Part shown: positions 47,657-60,009 of the stretch, one piece after another
Position numbering within the stretch: the stretch's first letter is position 1
Layout: each line of letters opens with the position of its first letter
Assembly (NCBI GenBank): GCA_015179025.1
Contig: WHUX01000087.1
Span: 62,001 to 126,000 of the forward strand
Source of the DNA: Terfezia claveryi
Taxonomy: Eukaryota; Ascomycota; Pezizomycetes; Pezizales; Pezizaceae
Length of the DNA: 64,000 bases
Direction: 5' to 3'
The notes under the pieces: model-generated
What the model saw: only the letters and a program-made list of their open reading frames with translations
Databases searched by the model: none
Told to the model about the DNA's origin: nothing
Position numbers and translations under genes: made by a program

Positions 47657-48251
47657 ATGCCTTGTGTCTACAACGCGACCGGTCCCCAACATCCTTTGGC
47701 TGAATTCTTCGAGGCTATCCAGAAGAACGTCCAAGGCTTTCATGATCTAAACGGGGATGATCAATTTGTTCCAGAAGTTGATATATTTGACACTCCGGAG
47801 GCATTCATTCTTCATGCCTCCCTTCCTGGAGCAATCCGAGAGGATATTGGCGTGGAATTTGATGCAGTATGTCTCAGATAGATACCGAGCAAAGCTGCCT
47901 ACTTATTCAAGAAACTAACACTCAATCTGCAGGACACGAACGAAATCCAGATATCAGGAGTTGTTCACCGCAATGCGAATGAAGAACTTTTGAGGAAATT
48001 GGTAATCAAGGGACGTGGGGTTGGTGTCTTCAAACGCAAGTTCAGGCTTGGGACACACAAGCGACCAACGTCCGTAGATTCCGATCATATCACTGCCAAG
48101 CTCGAAAATGGTACGCCCTCATGATCAGGCTAGTATGTTGCTTCGTATAGGCAATGGGCTAATATATTTCTATCGAATAGGCATTTTGAGTGTGCTGGTA
48201 CCGAAGCACGAGGGGGACGCAAGAGAGAAGCGCAAAGTGGAGATTCAGTAG
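47657..48251 (+). CDS. Small heat shock protein (Hsp20/alpha-crystallin)
   Basis: Exons are 47657-47866, 47933-48110 and 48181-48251 (152 aa), with introns of 66 and 70 bp. The alpha-crystallin domain starts at FVPEVDIFDTPEAFILHASLPGA, which is the typical PxVDIxETxxAxxLxAxLPG pattern. It continues through DTNEIQISGVVHR and ends at ITAKLENGILSVLVPK, the conserved A-x-L-x-n-GVL-type block. GVFKRKFRL is the usual strand-8 region. These chaperones bind unfolding proteins without ATP and pass them to Hsp70/Hsp104; HSP104 lies 17 kb away in the same window. The upstream region has gapped GAA/TTC triplets near 47339-47360, a weak heat-shock-element candidate. Confidence 0.9.
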
Positions 48252-48707
48252 ATTGACGTACCTGTTGTCAAGTGGCATAGTGATGGATGGGAATTTCATA
48301 TTTTTTGTTTTTGTGGAATAAGACCATAGTATGTACTATGTCATATTTAATATCATCAAATATCAAATCTACCTGGTGCTCTAATCAATGTACTAGGTAA
48401 TTTTTTTCCGCACCCTCGCTGTTACCCTGAACGTGTTTATTGTGATACGCCAAGCCTGCCAAGCCTTGTCGGAACTGCACACTTGCACCACCAGCAGTTG
48501 GACTGCAATCCAACCAACGGCTTACTCCCGCCACCCCTTCCTCTGGCTATCTCTTCTCGGATCTTCAGCTATTTGCATTGCATTGCATTTGTCTCCCCCT
48601 AATCTTCAGCACCGTAAGGCGGCTCTTGACGGGCAATTAGTCGTAGGGGATCTGGGAACCGGTTTACGGTTTCGGAGACTCAACACTGCAATAAACACAA
48701 CACAACC
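48252..48707. other. Spacer between Hsp20 gene and gelsolin-like gene
   Basis: 456 bp. T-rich 3' flank of the Hsp20 gene, then pyrimidine-rich and AACACAACACAACC leader sequence typical of a fungal start context. No gene. Confidence 0.5.
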
Positions 48708-51700
48708 ATGGACAAGGACGACGGGGTTAACGATTTCCTAGCACGGATCAAGGAGCTAGGGGCTCAACGGGATCGAGAGGATGAAGAGCGTACTCGACAG
48801 CTTGAGAAGGAGATCTTGGCTGGACGGCAAGCAAGACAAGATCGCAGAGCTGGTGCGTGAAACATGTTCATTTATTTCTGGGATCCCTACTTTTCGGCTT
48901 CCTGGGTAGCTGACAGCGGTGCAGAGCGCGCCAAATCTCTCTCTCCCATGAAAACCGGAGATGCAAGGAGCAGTCGGGCATTAGATGGCATAGACTTCGG
49001 CCAGTTACGGAGTCTAGATTCCAATACCCCTAACCTGAGGCGGGAAGATGCTGTCAATGACGCATTGGATAAATTGACAGGCAAAAGTGGACCATCGAGA
49101 GAGGATCCCGATGGGCCGGATCTAGCACCACCAGCATTTCCACGGCAAAGGCGGCCAGACTCACCATGGCAGCATCGACCTGTTTCCCGAGGTACTGTGA
49201 CTCTAGAAAATCGTGCGGAATTCCCGAAACCCGAGGGATCTATACCCGACTCTGAGGATGAGTTTAGACGTTCTTTTATAACTAGGAATCTTGCTTCGAA
49301 GGACATTGGATTTTTCAAGCAGACTCCGGACCGCAAGGTTTCGTCTGACGTGTTATTGAAAGGTACGGAGGAGGGATCGTCTCTAGCTGCAAAGAAAGCA
49401 TTGCCTGGCATGGAAATGGGCAATAACACAGGGTCTGGTATAACAGCATTGGGGACTAGGTCTGGTCTAGAGCCTGCTAAGAGGCCAGCATCGAGTTATA
49501 TTAGAGCCCATAAATCTTCTCCATCCATGAATGGTTCTGGACTGCCGAGTCCCCCCAAGCAAAGCTTATTTCCTACAGCTGATTCGATGCGCTTTGACCC
49601 TGGTTTGGCAAGGAAAGGTTCAGTGGATGACACGAGACAACCTGCCATGAGCCCAAGCCAGGGGCGTATAGACCCCAATTGGAAAGCTGCAACTATTAGC
49701 AAAGGTATGGGAACTTTTGCCCAGAGTGCTAAGCTGAAGCGAGAGGGATCTATAAGTAAGCGATGGAGTGCGACTCTACCTGGAGGTGTCTCCAGAAACA
49801 ACACGTCAGGATATAATACATCAGGAAACTCCATTCCACATCGGGCATCGCGGGCAGCAACCCCCATTCCTCTCTCGAGGGATTCCTCCCCCGCTCCCGC
49901 TCCCGCTGACCAACCAACTACCCCAGAGCCCACCAGGAAGGAAGTGGTAAGCAGAAGCCGTGCGAAGTCGATTGTTGAGTCCTTATCCAAGTATTCCACA
50001 TCAGGTATTCATCTTACCAGAGCCGAATCCCCAATGTCCGAAGCCAGTCCTCCAACCACTCCACATAGTAGCCAGGTATCCAAGACTTTCGATCAGAAGA
50101 GATGGAGTCCAACAAAAGCATCATGGTTGGAAGTTGCTCTTAAGAAGGGCTCTGAAGGAGGCTCCCCTGTCCTCTCTAAGAGCACACCCGTCTTGGAGCC
50201 CCCAGTTAAACAGGCGGACCACCGCCCTGCCATTTTTCCAAAGCCAGCAAACCTTCCCTCTAGATCAGTATTGGATACGGTATCGAATATCACCACCACA
50301 TCAGCTGCGCTCAATCAAGTCACATCTTCATATCCGAAACCTGTTTCTGATAAACCACCTGTTCTAGAAAAGCCTACACCTTTGCTTCATGCAAAGAAAC
50401 TTCCACCACCTGTGGCCGAGAAGCCCAGCAGTATTGGGACCAAGCCGGCCCCGGGCCCAAAGGTGGAACTGGATTTTCGCGGCAATCTGAAGAATCGTCA
50501 AAGTGCAAGCAGCTCGCCTGAAAAGGAGGATTTGCCATTTTTGGACGTAATGTCAAGGCTGAGGTCAACAAAAACCCAAAAGTACGTGGCACCAAATGTT
50601 TTGAAAGACAACATACTGGCAGGTAAAGCATCGTTGCAAGAGACCGGGCCCCCGAAGCCCAAGCCACCGGATCCTGTTAAGGAAAGACTTAAGACAGCCA
50701 AGGGAGCTCTTAAGAATTCCGACAGCACTACGGCCGCATCCGGCCCAGAAGCAAGCTTGAATTCAAAACCAACCCCATCACCACCAATGAAGCAAGCATC
50801 TGCTCCAGGCCAAATGGAAGTAGCCTCATTACAACCTCATGTTGAATTATTGACTGACAGAAAAGTGCCAAAAATGCCAAATCTGGCTAATTTGCTATCA
50901 AGGGGCCCACCATCATATGACAGGAGCAGGAATATCACTGGAGCTACAACAAGCAGTAGCGGCAAATCCTATGAGGAGCCAGAAAAAGAAACCCCCGGGG
51001 GTGATGGTCCGCTTACTCATGTGGGTATTCTGTTCGAAGGGTTCTACAGTAGAGCTAACGTGACATCCAGGTGACAAAAACACGTGCAAGAGGTCCAAAA
51101 AGAAGACAACCAACAAAAGCGCAGGCTAAAGAAGAGGAGAGTCTAGCTCCCCCAAAACCACCATTGAAACCAATGCCATCAAAAGAAGTATTAATTGCGC
51201 CTACGAGAGTGCCGTCCATCACTAGCATCAAAGGAGCACTAGTGGACTGTCCGAAGGCGGGCTTACCGGGACCGAAGATCGTTGAGCCTAGACTAGAAAT
51301 TAACGACTCTAGTGAGGAGGTTGAGAAAATCAAGATCGAGCCACCAACTTCTGCCAAGTCTCCTATATTAGTTGCGAAGACTGATTTCAAACCATCACCA
51401 AATACGACATCAATACCTTCTCCCTCATTAGAAGCGGCAAAAAGTCCATTTTCTTTGGATTTACCGGATGGAGCCCTCCCCAAACCTAACGTTGCAGCAC
51501 TAACAGAACCAGCAGCCGATCTCCAATTTTTCGAGCGGCCAATACAGCCTCCTGCTATGAGTTGGCTAGCTAGACGCACCAGCTCTGCTAGGACTTCTGG
51601 TCCTCAGAGGACGCCTTTCAAACCGCCACAGTTGGCGAAGGTCGAGGAACCATCGGATGCTCCAGCGAAACTATTGTTGAGTTTGCCCATGGTGGAAGAC

Positions 51701-53157
51701 GAGGAAGATGTATCGGATATTAAGCCAAGGGCCCTTCCTCCTACGCCTGCAACTGTGAATTTGACGTCGGGCGGCAGCTTGGGCCCAGAGAGTGGCGTTC
51801 GTAAAGTCTCGTATGGATCGATCCCGAAGCATGTCGACGAATTGAATAGCTTCTTCAAGGATCCAGAATCACTCAACATCAAATTGGATATCGATATCTA
51901 CAAACTTTTGCCACCAAGAATAACACAGGAGGAGAAACTCGAAACGGTGAAGCTGGATGTGTGGGAAGTGACTGCTGAAGGCAAGGTTCAAGCCATAGAA
52001 TTTGGAAAACTGCATATATTATTTGACCAGAATATGTATATGTGCCTCCATATCTTTGAGAAGTTTCCTGGAGACAGAGACTCAGAATTCTATTTATGGA
52101 GTGGCAATCAAGTTTCACCTGCTGCTGTTAATGACGCTCAGATTTTTGCAAAGAAAATGGCAGATGAGAATGATGCTACAATGGTGAGTCTTTCTCCACA
52201 GTATGTGCCGTGTGTGAACCGTCGCAGTCTAATGATTCCAGACCGTCGTAAAACAAGGCCACGAAACCCCGAGTTTTTTGAATGCGCTTGGAGGCATTCT
52301 CATTACAAGGCGTGGAAGCTCAAAGTCCGCAAGCGCAGGCCTCTATATCCTTTGCGGCCGCAGCCTGTATAATGGCATTGCCTTTGATGAGGAAGATTTG
52401 AGAAGCTTCAGTCTCTGCTCGGGCTTTCCTTTCCTGATCCACTCCGGTGAGGGGGTCTACCTTTGGAAGGGGATTGGCTCTTCATCTAAGGAGCTTGCCT
52501 ATGCGAGGAAAGTAGCGACTGACCTTACTAGTGGAGATATCGAAGATGTAGACGAGGGCAGTGAACCGCAAGCCCTGCTGGATCTTTTGCAGAATGGTAT
52601 TGCCGAGAAGGCTGCCGCAAAATACTGGGCGATGAAGCCTTCTCATGACAATTACACGGTCAGGCTTTTCAAGTGCGACATGCAATCGGAACAAATTGTA
52701 AGCCAATTGCCTAGACTCTATATTTTCATAGTGAGCTAATATCCTCCTCTATAGGTTACTGAGATATCACCATTCTGCCAAAACGACATCGAATTAGCTA
52801 ACATCTATATCCTTGATGCGTTCTTTGAGCTCTATATGTCAGTGTGCTTGCCGATTTGATCATCCAGCAATCTGCTTACCCCTTCTATTTAGTGTTCTCG
52901 GCGCGAATTCGCAAGCCAAGCGTGCCGAATTTCAAACAGCTCTCCAGTTCACACAGGAGTACTCAAAAGCTGCTCACAGCCGTCCTTTTATGCCCCCAAC
53001 ATTCGTCCTCCTTGGCGGTGTGTCTAGGGAGTTTAAGGCAGTTTTTAGAAGCTGGCAGCCAGACCATGTTCCTACTACCTGGACACCGTCAAGAAAGCCA
53101 AGTCTGAGGGTCGTTGGCTTGAGGGACGCTATGAAAGCGATGAATATGGTAGAATAA
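48708..53157 (+). CDS. DUF4045 - gelsolin-repeat actin-binding protein
   Basis: Six exons give about 1385 aa: 48708-48852, 48925-51020, 51071-52183, 52242-52697, 52755-52837 and 52893-53157. The N-terminus (DDGVNDFLARIKELGAQRD and ERAKSLSPMK) and the following ~700 residues form the disordered, Ser/Pro/Lys-rich DUF4045 region with repeated motifs such as KRWSPTKASWLEVALKK. The C-terminal third has gelsolin-like folds: KLDVWEVTAEGKV, then LHILFDQNMYMCLHIFEKF, EFYLWSG, ETPSFLNALGGILITRRG, AGLYILCGRSLYNGIAFDEED, SGEGVYLWKGIGSS, and late LANIYILDAFFELYIVLGANS. Family role: actin severing or capping and cortical actin organisation; here inferred. The exon 4 frame is chosen because GGxxxxRRG reappears only in that frame. 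The acceptor at 48924 is preferred over the nearer GACAG because it restores RAERAKSLSP. Confidence 0.87.
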
Positions 53158-54010
53158 GAATTAACAGGATTGGTTGAGTCATAGATGATGGTTATGATTT
53201 GTAATTTGGACTTGGTAAAATTATGAGGTAAAGGAATAATGGATAGTATGATGCACAGCACGGAGAAAGAGTGGTACTTTATACATTGGGCATAGTGAGC
53301 TCTATTGGGATCCCGGGGTTCATGTTTTACTAGATTCGGAATTTTCTCTTGTTCACTGATTTCTGAAATTTTCCTTTCCAATTCCGTAATGCGTTGTTTC
53401 TGCCTCCTAGCGAGCTCCTTTCATGTCCAAATTTTGTTTTCTCTTCGCCTTATAATGATTCTCAGGAGGAAGATTGGGGGATACCCGACTTGACTCTATC
53501 CCCCTTTTTCACCCTATGATTGTCAGTCATTCCTTTTGTATGTCCTTTGATTTTTTTTCGCTGTTCCTATTATTTGATTACTGATTATCAACGGAGTGGC
53601 GCTTTTTGCTTTGCCTTCTATATACCTCTGTTGCGATCATAGTGGGATGATGGATTGATAGTAGGAGGGATAGCGCTGGGCTGGAAAGATGCGGGATTGG
53701 ATTCACTTTGTAGGGAATACGTTCTGGGGAAACCTCTGCATGTGCCACTCGGAGCCGAGGGCGGGTGCGCTTATATTGTAGTTACTTGATTTTAGAGTCT
53801 TGATATTTGCTGGGTAAGGAGTTTGCAATTCGTGGTGTTTTGGTTGGTATTGGCTACAATGTTAATTACGTATCGGGAAGTCGCCTCACAAAGAGTTACC
53901 GTTTTGAGGTGGTACCTGTACCAAATTCGATAACTATAATTCATTGTGGGCCTTCCCATCCGGCTCTTTCCTTCGGTTCCCTAATGCTCAACACCTATGC
54001 AGAATGATTA
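53158..54010. other. 3' flank of the gelsolin-like gene and spacer
   Basis: About 850 bp, T-rich, with no recognisable gene. It leads into the glycosidase relic. Confidence 0.5.
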
Positions 54011-55293
54011 ATGGCTGAGGCATGCACTACTCACCCGAACAGAGGCCACAGCTCACGTCCAAAATTCATCTTAATGCCTGTTTCTAGGAGGACTGCATGG
54101 ACTCTCAAAAATATCAACCGTCGGCTCAATCGGTGCAATGCGACTGCGACCCGTGTGCTTAAGGATACTTATACCCCGACTGATATCCACTCCTTCCTCC
54201 TTAGCCCAGTTCTCTCTTCTCCCACACCCTCAGCCTTGATCCAGCGAGCTCCAGAAACTCTACCATCATACAATAGCCTCACAATCTTCCTAGCACCTGC
54301 AAACTACACCGTCCCTGACGTTCTCTACGCTCTTACAATCCAACTCTCCGATGGCTCTATCCTAGCCACCTAGGAGAACTACTTCCCCGAACCCCCTCCT
54401 TGGTATACTTCCCATATATAAAAGCATCGACTACGGGCAAACCTGGTTCGAAATCAGCAAAGTCACCGACCAAGTTCTCAACATCGGTTTACGGTATCAA
54501 CCCATGCTGTACATCATCCCTCAAAACTGGGCTGGATTCAATTCAAAAAGGGTACGATTCTCCTCAGCGGGAGCACTATCCCACAGATCTCTCAACCACA
54601 CAAACGGTATCATACGCTTCTGGAGATCAAGGGCATACTTTGGAATTCGTTAGCTATATCGCAGCTGGCGGGGCCGCAATCCCCAATATTGGCGAAACGC
54701 CAGTTTTGGAACCATTCTACTGCTACATAAAGGGGAGTTGATCTGCTTTTACTCTGACTAGCGCGATCCTCTACACGGGCAGAAAATGGCTCATGAAACC
54801 ATAGAACATGGTAAGAATTGCGGTCCCGTCGTCAATGATGTTTTATGTGACGTTGTATGCCTGCCTGCCCAGGGATACCCGTCGTTGCTCAGGAACTGGA
54901 TTACGGTGTACGAATATTGCGGGGGCACAGTCGATGGAAACACATCGGGTAACGCTTTCCCAGTGCATTACAGAGTCAGCAATGACCCAAGGACGTTTGA
55001 TAGCAAACCAGGCTTTCCTATAGTCACAAATTATTCTGCGAGGATCGTGCCTAATGGACCCCCGTATGTTGTTATTAGGGGCGATGGGAGAGTTACTGTT
55101 AGTTGTGGAAGTCAGGAGGAGGTTTATGTCCATCGTGCGGGTGGGGTGGATGCTGGTGAATCGAGTAGACAATCAGCGGGGGATAGGGAGAGTTATACGA
55201 GATCTTTTTTTGCCGCCGACCACAGGGAATGAAGTCACTGTTGGGTTGGTTAGCAGGAGGGAGCAGAATGATGGTGGAGATGTGGGGAGGTGA
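54011..55293 (+). pseudogene. BNR/Asp-box glycosidase-like gene (sialidase/GH93-type fold), broken
   Basis: Fragments in all three plus frames line up in the order of a BNR/Asp-box protein. They run YTVPDVLYALTIQLSDGSIL, then KSIDYGQTW (an Asp-box S-x-D-x-G-x-T-W), LRYQPMLYIIPQ and FVSYIAAGGAAIPNIGETPV. After these come HGQKMAHETIEHGKNCGPVV, VYEYCGG, FPVHYRVS, GRVTVSCGS and a late TTGNEVTVGLVS. The frame is broken at least six times. There are two in-frame stops: TAG at 54371-54373 where relatives have Trp, and TAG at 54759-54761 where relatives have Gln. Frame changes lie near 54410, between 54500 and 54600, near 54720 and near 55200. No clear intron explains these. Intact relatives are usually secreted carbohydrate-active enzymes. 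No signal peptide is seen, so the 5' end may also be lost. It lies beside a decayed transposon copy. The exact substrate class is not determinable. Confidence 0.75.
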
Positions 55294-55519
55294 AGGCAGT
55301 TCATGAAATAGGTTGATGGTATTCTCACTAGGATTGTGCAGACCTTTTGTAAATACTTTGTAATAACTATTCCCTGGATATAAATATCATTTGCGTAATG
55401 CTTTTTCTGAAATTCATAAATTCAAGCACCGAGCTATCCCTATTTGGGGAGGCGATGATTAATGTCACTGCCTCATTCAGTTAGTGGTGATTCGAGAAGC
55501 TAGCCAGGCTAGCAGACTA

Positions 55520-56420
55520 CAGTTTTTGACCTAGTACTGATCCGTGATAGTATAGGGATCCATGTCAACCACCCCACCATGAGACATATCCCGAGATAAT
55601 ACGCTGGCTAGACTTCCTCTACAGACCGGATTAATTATTTCCTGACACTCTTGAATATGCTCTACAATATGTACATACTAGCTAATTGAATAACTCACGT
55701 GAAGCTATCATATACATCAATCTACCTCGAAAAGGATGTAATTACTTCCTCCTCCTCAATATGATCCCTCCACCCACAAATATCATGAACTAATAAGCCT
55801 ACATAGTGCCAGCACCTTAACTTAGCATCTATATTCATATTAGGATACAATATGTTGGTATAGGGCTATATAGAAAGTCACTATTGTTCGATGCCTATCT
55901 TGCATAATTCAGCCATTTCGAGCTTTTGGACTATGTCAGCCAGTTTTTCAGTATTTTAATCCTCCTCAGTATTTTATATCTTCTATAGCTTCTGAACCCA
56001 CTTACTCTGTACAACTTCTATACTCACCATACCTTGTGTATCCTATCATCCCGTAGACTCGATAACTTAGGTCTATTTACTATTGACTAGACTACTGAGC
56101 AATCTGGCTGCAAGAATAGTATACGTCGCACAACAAGACAAACAGTGGTTAGCAGATATGATATCAATGAAGGTATGCTTCACCTAGAATAGCCCGTAGA
56201 TATCGAAATAGCTAGAGTTATGAGATAGAGTATACAAATGATATACTACGGTAGAAACGAAATATTATGGCCATTTAGAGTGACCTAAAGCAGCTATAAA
56301 TAAGGAATAAGCTAGACCATATGTAGATAGATTTTTCACTATCGGTTCGGAGTTATGGGCTATGATTAAGATATTGCATGAACTGCTACATAAGGTAGAT
56401 ATGGTTGCTGTAATAGACTA
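55520..56420 (+). mobile_element. Diverged, truncated relative of the 31861-33653 element
   Basis: It starts TA-CAGTTTTTGACCTAG and then follows the right half of the first element read in reverse complement. It shares blocks such as GCTGGCTAGACTTCCTCTAC, CTACATAGTGCCAGCACCTT and GAGATAGAGTATACAAATGA, with many substitutions, mostly C/T and G/A. Similarity fades near 56420 and no opposite terminal repeat is found before the choline kinase gene, so it is a one-ended remnant. The right boundary is approximate. Confidence 0.7.
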
Positions 56421-56622
56421 TGGAGGGGTTGTTCGAACCAGACTAAGATTCTTAAGTATGATAAGTGTCTTAAATGCGAAACATTCGAAGTAGCCTTGGG
56501 CGACACAAGTAATAGCCATTTCAAGCTTTCGCTCCAAACACGGTATAATCAATAGTACCCCACCGGTACCATGTAGAAACCAATAATATATATAATTAAC
56601 TACCTCATACTACGTCTCAACT

Positions 56623-59016
56623 TTATTCCACCCTTTTCACCCTCTCCCAGCCGTCCCCTCCCCCAAAACACCATTTCACTTCCTCCTCCTTCATCACCCC
56701 CAAGCTAACCATATCCCCCCAAAACAAAAGTGCCCTCTCCTGCGCATACCCCAAATAGTCAAATTCTCTATCCCCATCCTCAACTGTACTCGCCCCCAGC
56801 TCATCTATATGTCCTTCTCCGTCTTTTCCCTCCTCCGTTGGAATCTTCGCCTGTACTACCCCCCACACGGCCCACATTGCGTGGCTGGCTGGCCTCCAAG
56901 CCCTTGCTTCCTCCATTAACCGCTCTACCTCCATTACTAGAGCATCTTGCCGGGATTGTTCCTCTTCTTTATAGCTCCAGGCGGAGGATCCGGCGGGGGT
57001 ACGAGCATCAAGCATAAATTGCCCTGGGGTGGAAGATTGGGACCGGGCATCTAGTGAGAACTGGGCAAGTGTATACGTAGGAGTATTGGGAGTGTTTTCA
57101 ATAGATGATGGGTTAGTACCGTGAACAAGGAATTGGTGATGTGTGTACGGAATCGAATGTCCAATATATGCCCTCAAGAAGTTCCTCTGTTCCTGAATTG
57201 TCGGGAAGCGTGATTGCTGCATCTGATGAGGTGCAACTGGGGCGTGATAATTGGCCATCCACTCGCAAAAATGATTTGCAATTTCGAACCCCCGAAGATT
57301 GGCGGAGGCGTACTCAAAGTCGATGACGACAAGCTGTCGATGGGTGTTCTTGGGAAGGAGGAGGGGCGAATCCCCAGTGGGAGTCATGCGGAGGATGTTA
57401 CCATATTGGGTATCATTATGCGCAAATACTAATTGCCTCTTCAATTCTTCTTCCCCGCCATACCTTGCCACTAGCCATTCTCTATACCGGCCCACCGCCT
57501 CCTCAAACACTTTCCACGCGACCAGCATCCCCTCATGTGCTTCCCCTGTCTCTACCTCCTTCATAATCTCCCTTGCTCTTCCTACCCACTTCTCCCAGTT
57601 CAGCCACACTACTGGCCCCGCCCTGACCTCTGCCTCCTCCAAATCCACGCCCTCATGCAATTCCCTCATACGCTTCGCAATCTGCCTGCTCGTCTCCGGG
57701 TTACGAATATCATCCTTAGTAAGCGTTTCGGCGTGGAAAAACTCTTCGAATCTGCCATTCTGGAAGGTCCCCAAGAGTCTGGGGCCAATTTTCTTGCGAG
57801 CTAGGCGGCGAAGAATGGAAAGCTCTGATTTACGATCAATGAGGTGGCTGACTTGAGCACCATAGATGCGAAGTAGCAATTTTCTGCAGAGGGTTTCTAG
57901 TTAGTGAAGAAACGCACTTTGATCAATATAGCGGGACGTACGCAGGCTTCTTCATTGATGTCGATATCGTGGTAGGTACTCCATCTGCTGCTTCCCCAGC
58001 CAGTGGTAGTGGTGGTGAAACCACATACACCGCATTAGTTAATGCGCCACTTATCCTCTTAATTTCCAACTCCTTGAACCGTTCTAGTGGAATCCTTCTC
58101 CATCCTTTGCACCTCAAAGTGTGTGCTAGTTTCAATACCTCTTCCTTGAATCTGTCCCAGCCAATCTTCTCCGGGGTGCCTAGTGTCACCTCACATTCTG
58201 GCACGATCACGTCCCCATTTGGAGCAACATCAGTATCTGAGGCATACGAGGTAGAGGGTTTGCTCTTTGGACGCAATGTTTTCCTGGAGGGCTGGTGGGA
58301 CGGCACCGCACTCGCTAACCCAGTAAGACGCAAAGAGCACGAGGATGCTGCAAGACCAGCTCTTGCAATTTGCTCAAGGCGGTCCAGGCTCTCCCTACTT
58401 GCACCTATCGCAGAGGATATAGACTCAGGAGACCCACTTTTCTCTCTAGCTTCTATAACCTCAGGCAGCACTTTTTTCTGTTCCTGGGTAGGCGACCGGC
58501 GGCCCTTCTTCTCTGCTTTTTTTGCCTCCCTTTTCGTAGTCCTTTCCCGCTGGCGCTGTCTTTCGTGGGTTACCCAATCCAGAACTTGACTCATTAAGTA
58601 CACTTGGTTTTTGTGACTCTCTTCCAGTATAAAAGCTTTACCTTCATCCCGACGCTCCTCAGCAGCGCCCTCATCGCCATTAACCGGATTAGTTGGTGTT
58701 CGAGGTCCTGAGGACCCCGAGACGGGTGGAGCTGCCCTCCGCTTGTTCGACTTCCTATGAATTAGCATTCGGGGAAGGTGACGGTGTTTCTGATGTGTCG
58801 TAGTTTCTGCGGTGAGACGCTTTTCCTGTTGACTTTTAGGCGGTGTGGTCACGGCAGGTGCTGTAGAGGGCGCTGTAGATGGGCGAGGTATAGGGTTGGT
58901 CAGTGGGTCGGATTCCTGTCCCACTTTGGGGGTATCATATCCTCTCTCAACGTCAGGTTAATCCGGCCATGGATTAGGTTGAATGGAGGAAGAGACGTAC
59001 GATCATATTCAACCAT
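56623..59016 (-). CDS. CKI1: Choline/ethanolamine kinase
   Basis: Minus-strand exons are 59016-59001, 58941-57942 and 57883-56623 (758 aa). It phosphorylates choline, the first step of the CDP-choline route to phosphatidylcholine. The kinase core is in the C-terminal half: KKPAKLLLRIYG across the last splice, HLIDRKSELSILRRLARKKIGPRLLGTFQNGRFEEFF, the Brenner motif FAHNDTQYGNIL (about 493-504) and the choline kinase motif VVIDFEYASANLRGFEIANHFCEW (Asp near 527). An inserted ~60-residue segment after the motif separates it from the C-terminal helices. The first ~240 residues are a charged Ser/Pro/Lys-rich extension with a basic coiled-coil-like part, as in other filamentous fungi. Exon 1 is only 16 nt (MVEYD plus one base). 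It is inferred because the long second exon has no ATG of its own at its start and a CTGAC branch with acceptor precedes it. Confidence 0.9.
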
Positions 59017-59704
59017 CTTCTCAGAAAACTCCAACTCTGACAGTCAACAATTGCAAATTCGTCTTTTTCTTCGCCTTCAAAATTCTGGAGTCCGCTGTAT
59101 GTTCTTCGTACTATCGGTGCACGGGTAACCAACTTGGATATTGTCCACAAAAAGAACAATATAGCTGCCTTTTTCAGATATACGCAGTAGTTGCCAACAA
59201 CCCAGCAAAAACTAAACCAAATTTCCAACCGATCAAAATCTTGTTTTTGCCATAAGGAGCATAGCTTTGCTGGACTGAACCTATTAGCACCAAACACCAG
59301 TTAATCTAAGGAAACCAGGCACGGGACTAACCAATTTATAGCTTATGCTTATAATTAGCTGTAAAGAAATATATCAACAAAAGCAAGCCTAAGGAATTGG
59401 AGGAAAAGGAGAGAAGGAGAAATCCAGAATACGAGCTTCGAGATCACCCATGTCTAGGACCAATCAAGATTCACAAAATTTCAGCCATTGGTGGCACCCG
59501 AAGCAGAACATCTATGTAGGGGAGATCTAAATTCATAATCACAGCCACTTAGATAAACAATGGTATCATTCAACCATATGGTACTAACTACCTTGGTTAC
59601 CTTGGTTATCTTGGTGCTATCTACCTGCTTAGGTGCTTAGTTATTCCTAGCAACTAGACCATAGTCTGCTAGCACTACCCCTCACTTCCTTCCTTCTTCA
59701 AAGA

Positions 59705-59832
59705 TACCGTAGAGACTCGAGTTATTGGCTAGCGTAATTTCAATCTGAGCTGGGCAAATGTGAGCTTAAATTCCAGAATTTGCCCAGCTCAGATTGAAAT
59801 TACGCTAGCCAATAACTCGAGTCTCTACGGTA
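59705..59832. repeat. Perfect 55-bp inverted repeat (hairpin, MITE-like)
   Basis: The left arm is 59705-59759 and the right arm 59778-59832. I compared every base: all 55 positions pair. The loop is 18 nt (59760-59777). Each outer end is TA followed or preceded by CCGTAGAG/CTCTACGG, so the unit can be read as a TA-flanked foldback element. Confidence 0.95.
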
Positions 59833-60009
59833 CGTACACATGTAATCAAGCTGAACATGCGACACAGTTGCCTGTTGCGATACAGCTGCATTGCATATAA
59901 CACAACGATATAGATCGAAGGTGTGATAAAGCCTTGAATGCTATTCAATCTATCTTATCAGCAGATAGATACTATCAGGGAAAGTTTCAGTTCATCTGCT
60001 GCAAGGAGA

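Noticed and set aside
49000..53000. Possible secondary-metabolite or defence gene cluster around the Zn2Cys6 factor
   Set aside because: Neighbouring genes are housekeeping (Rdh54, Hsp20, gelsolin-like); no synthase, transporter or tailoring enzyme is nearby.
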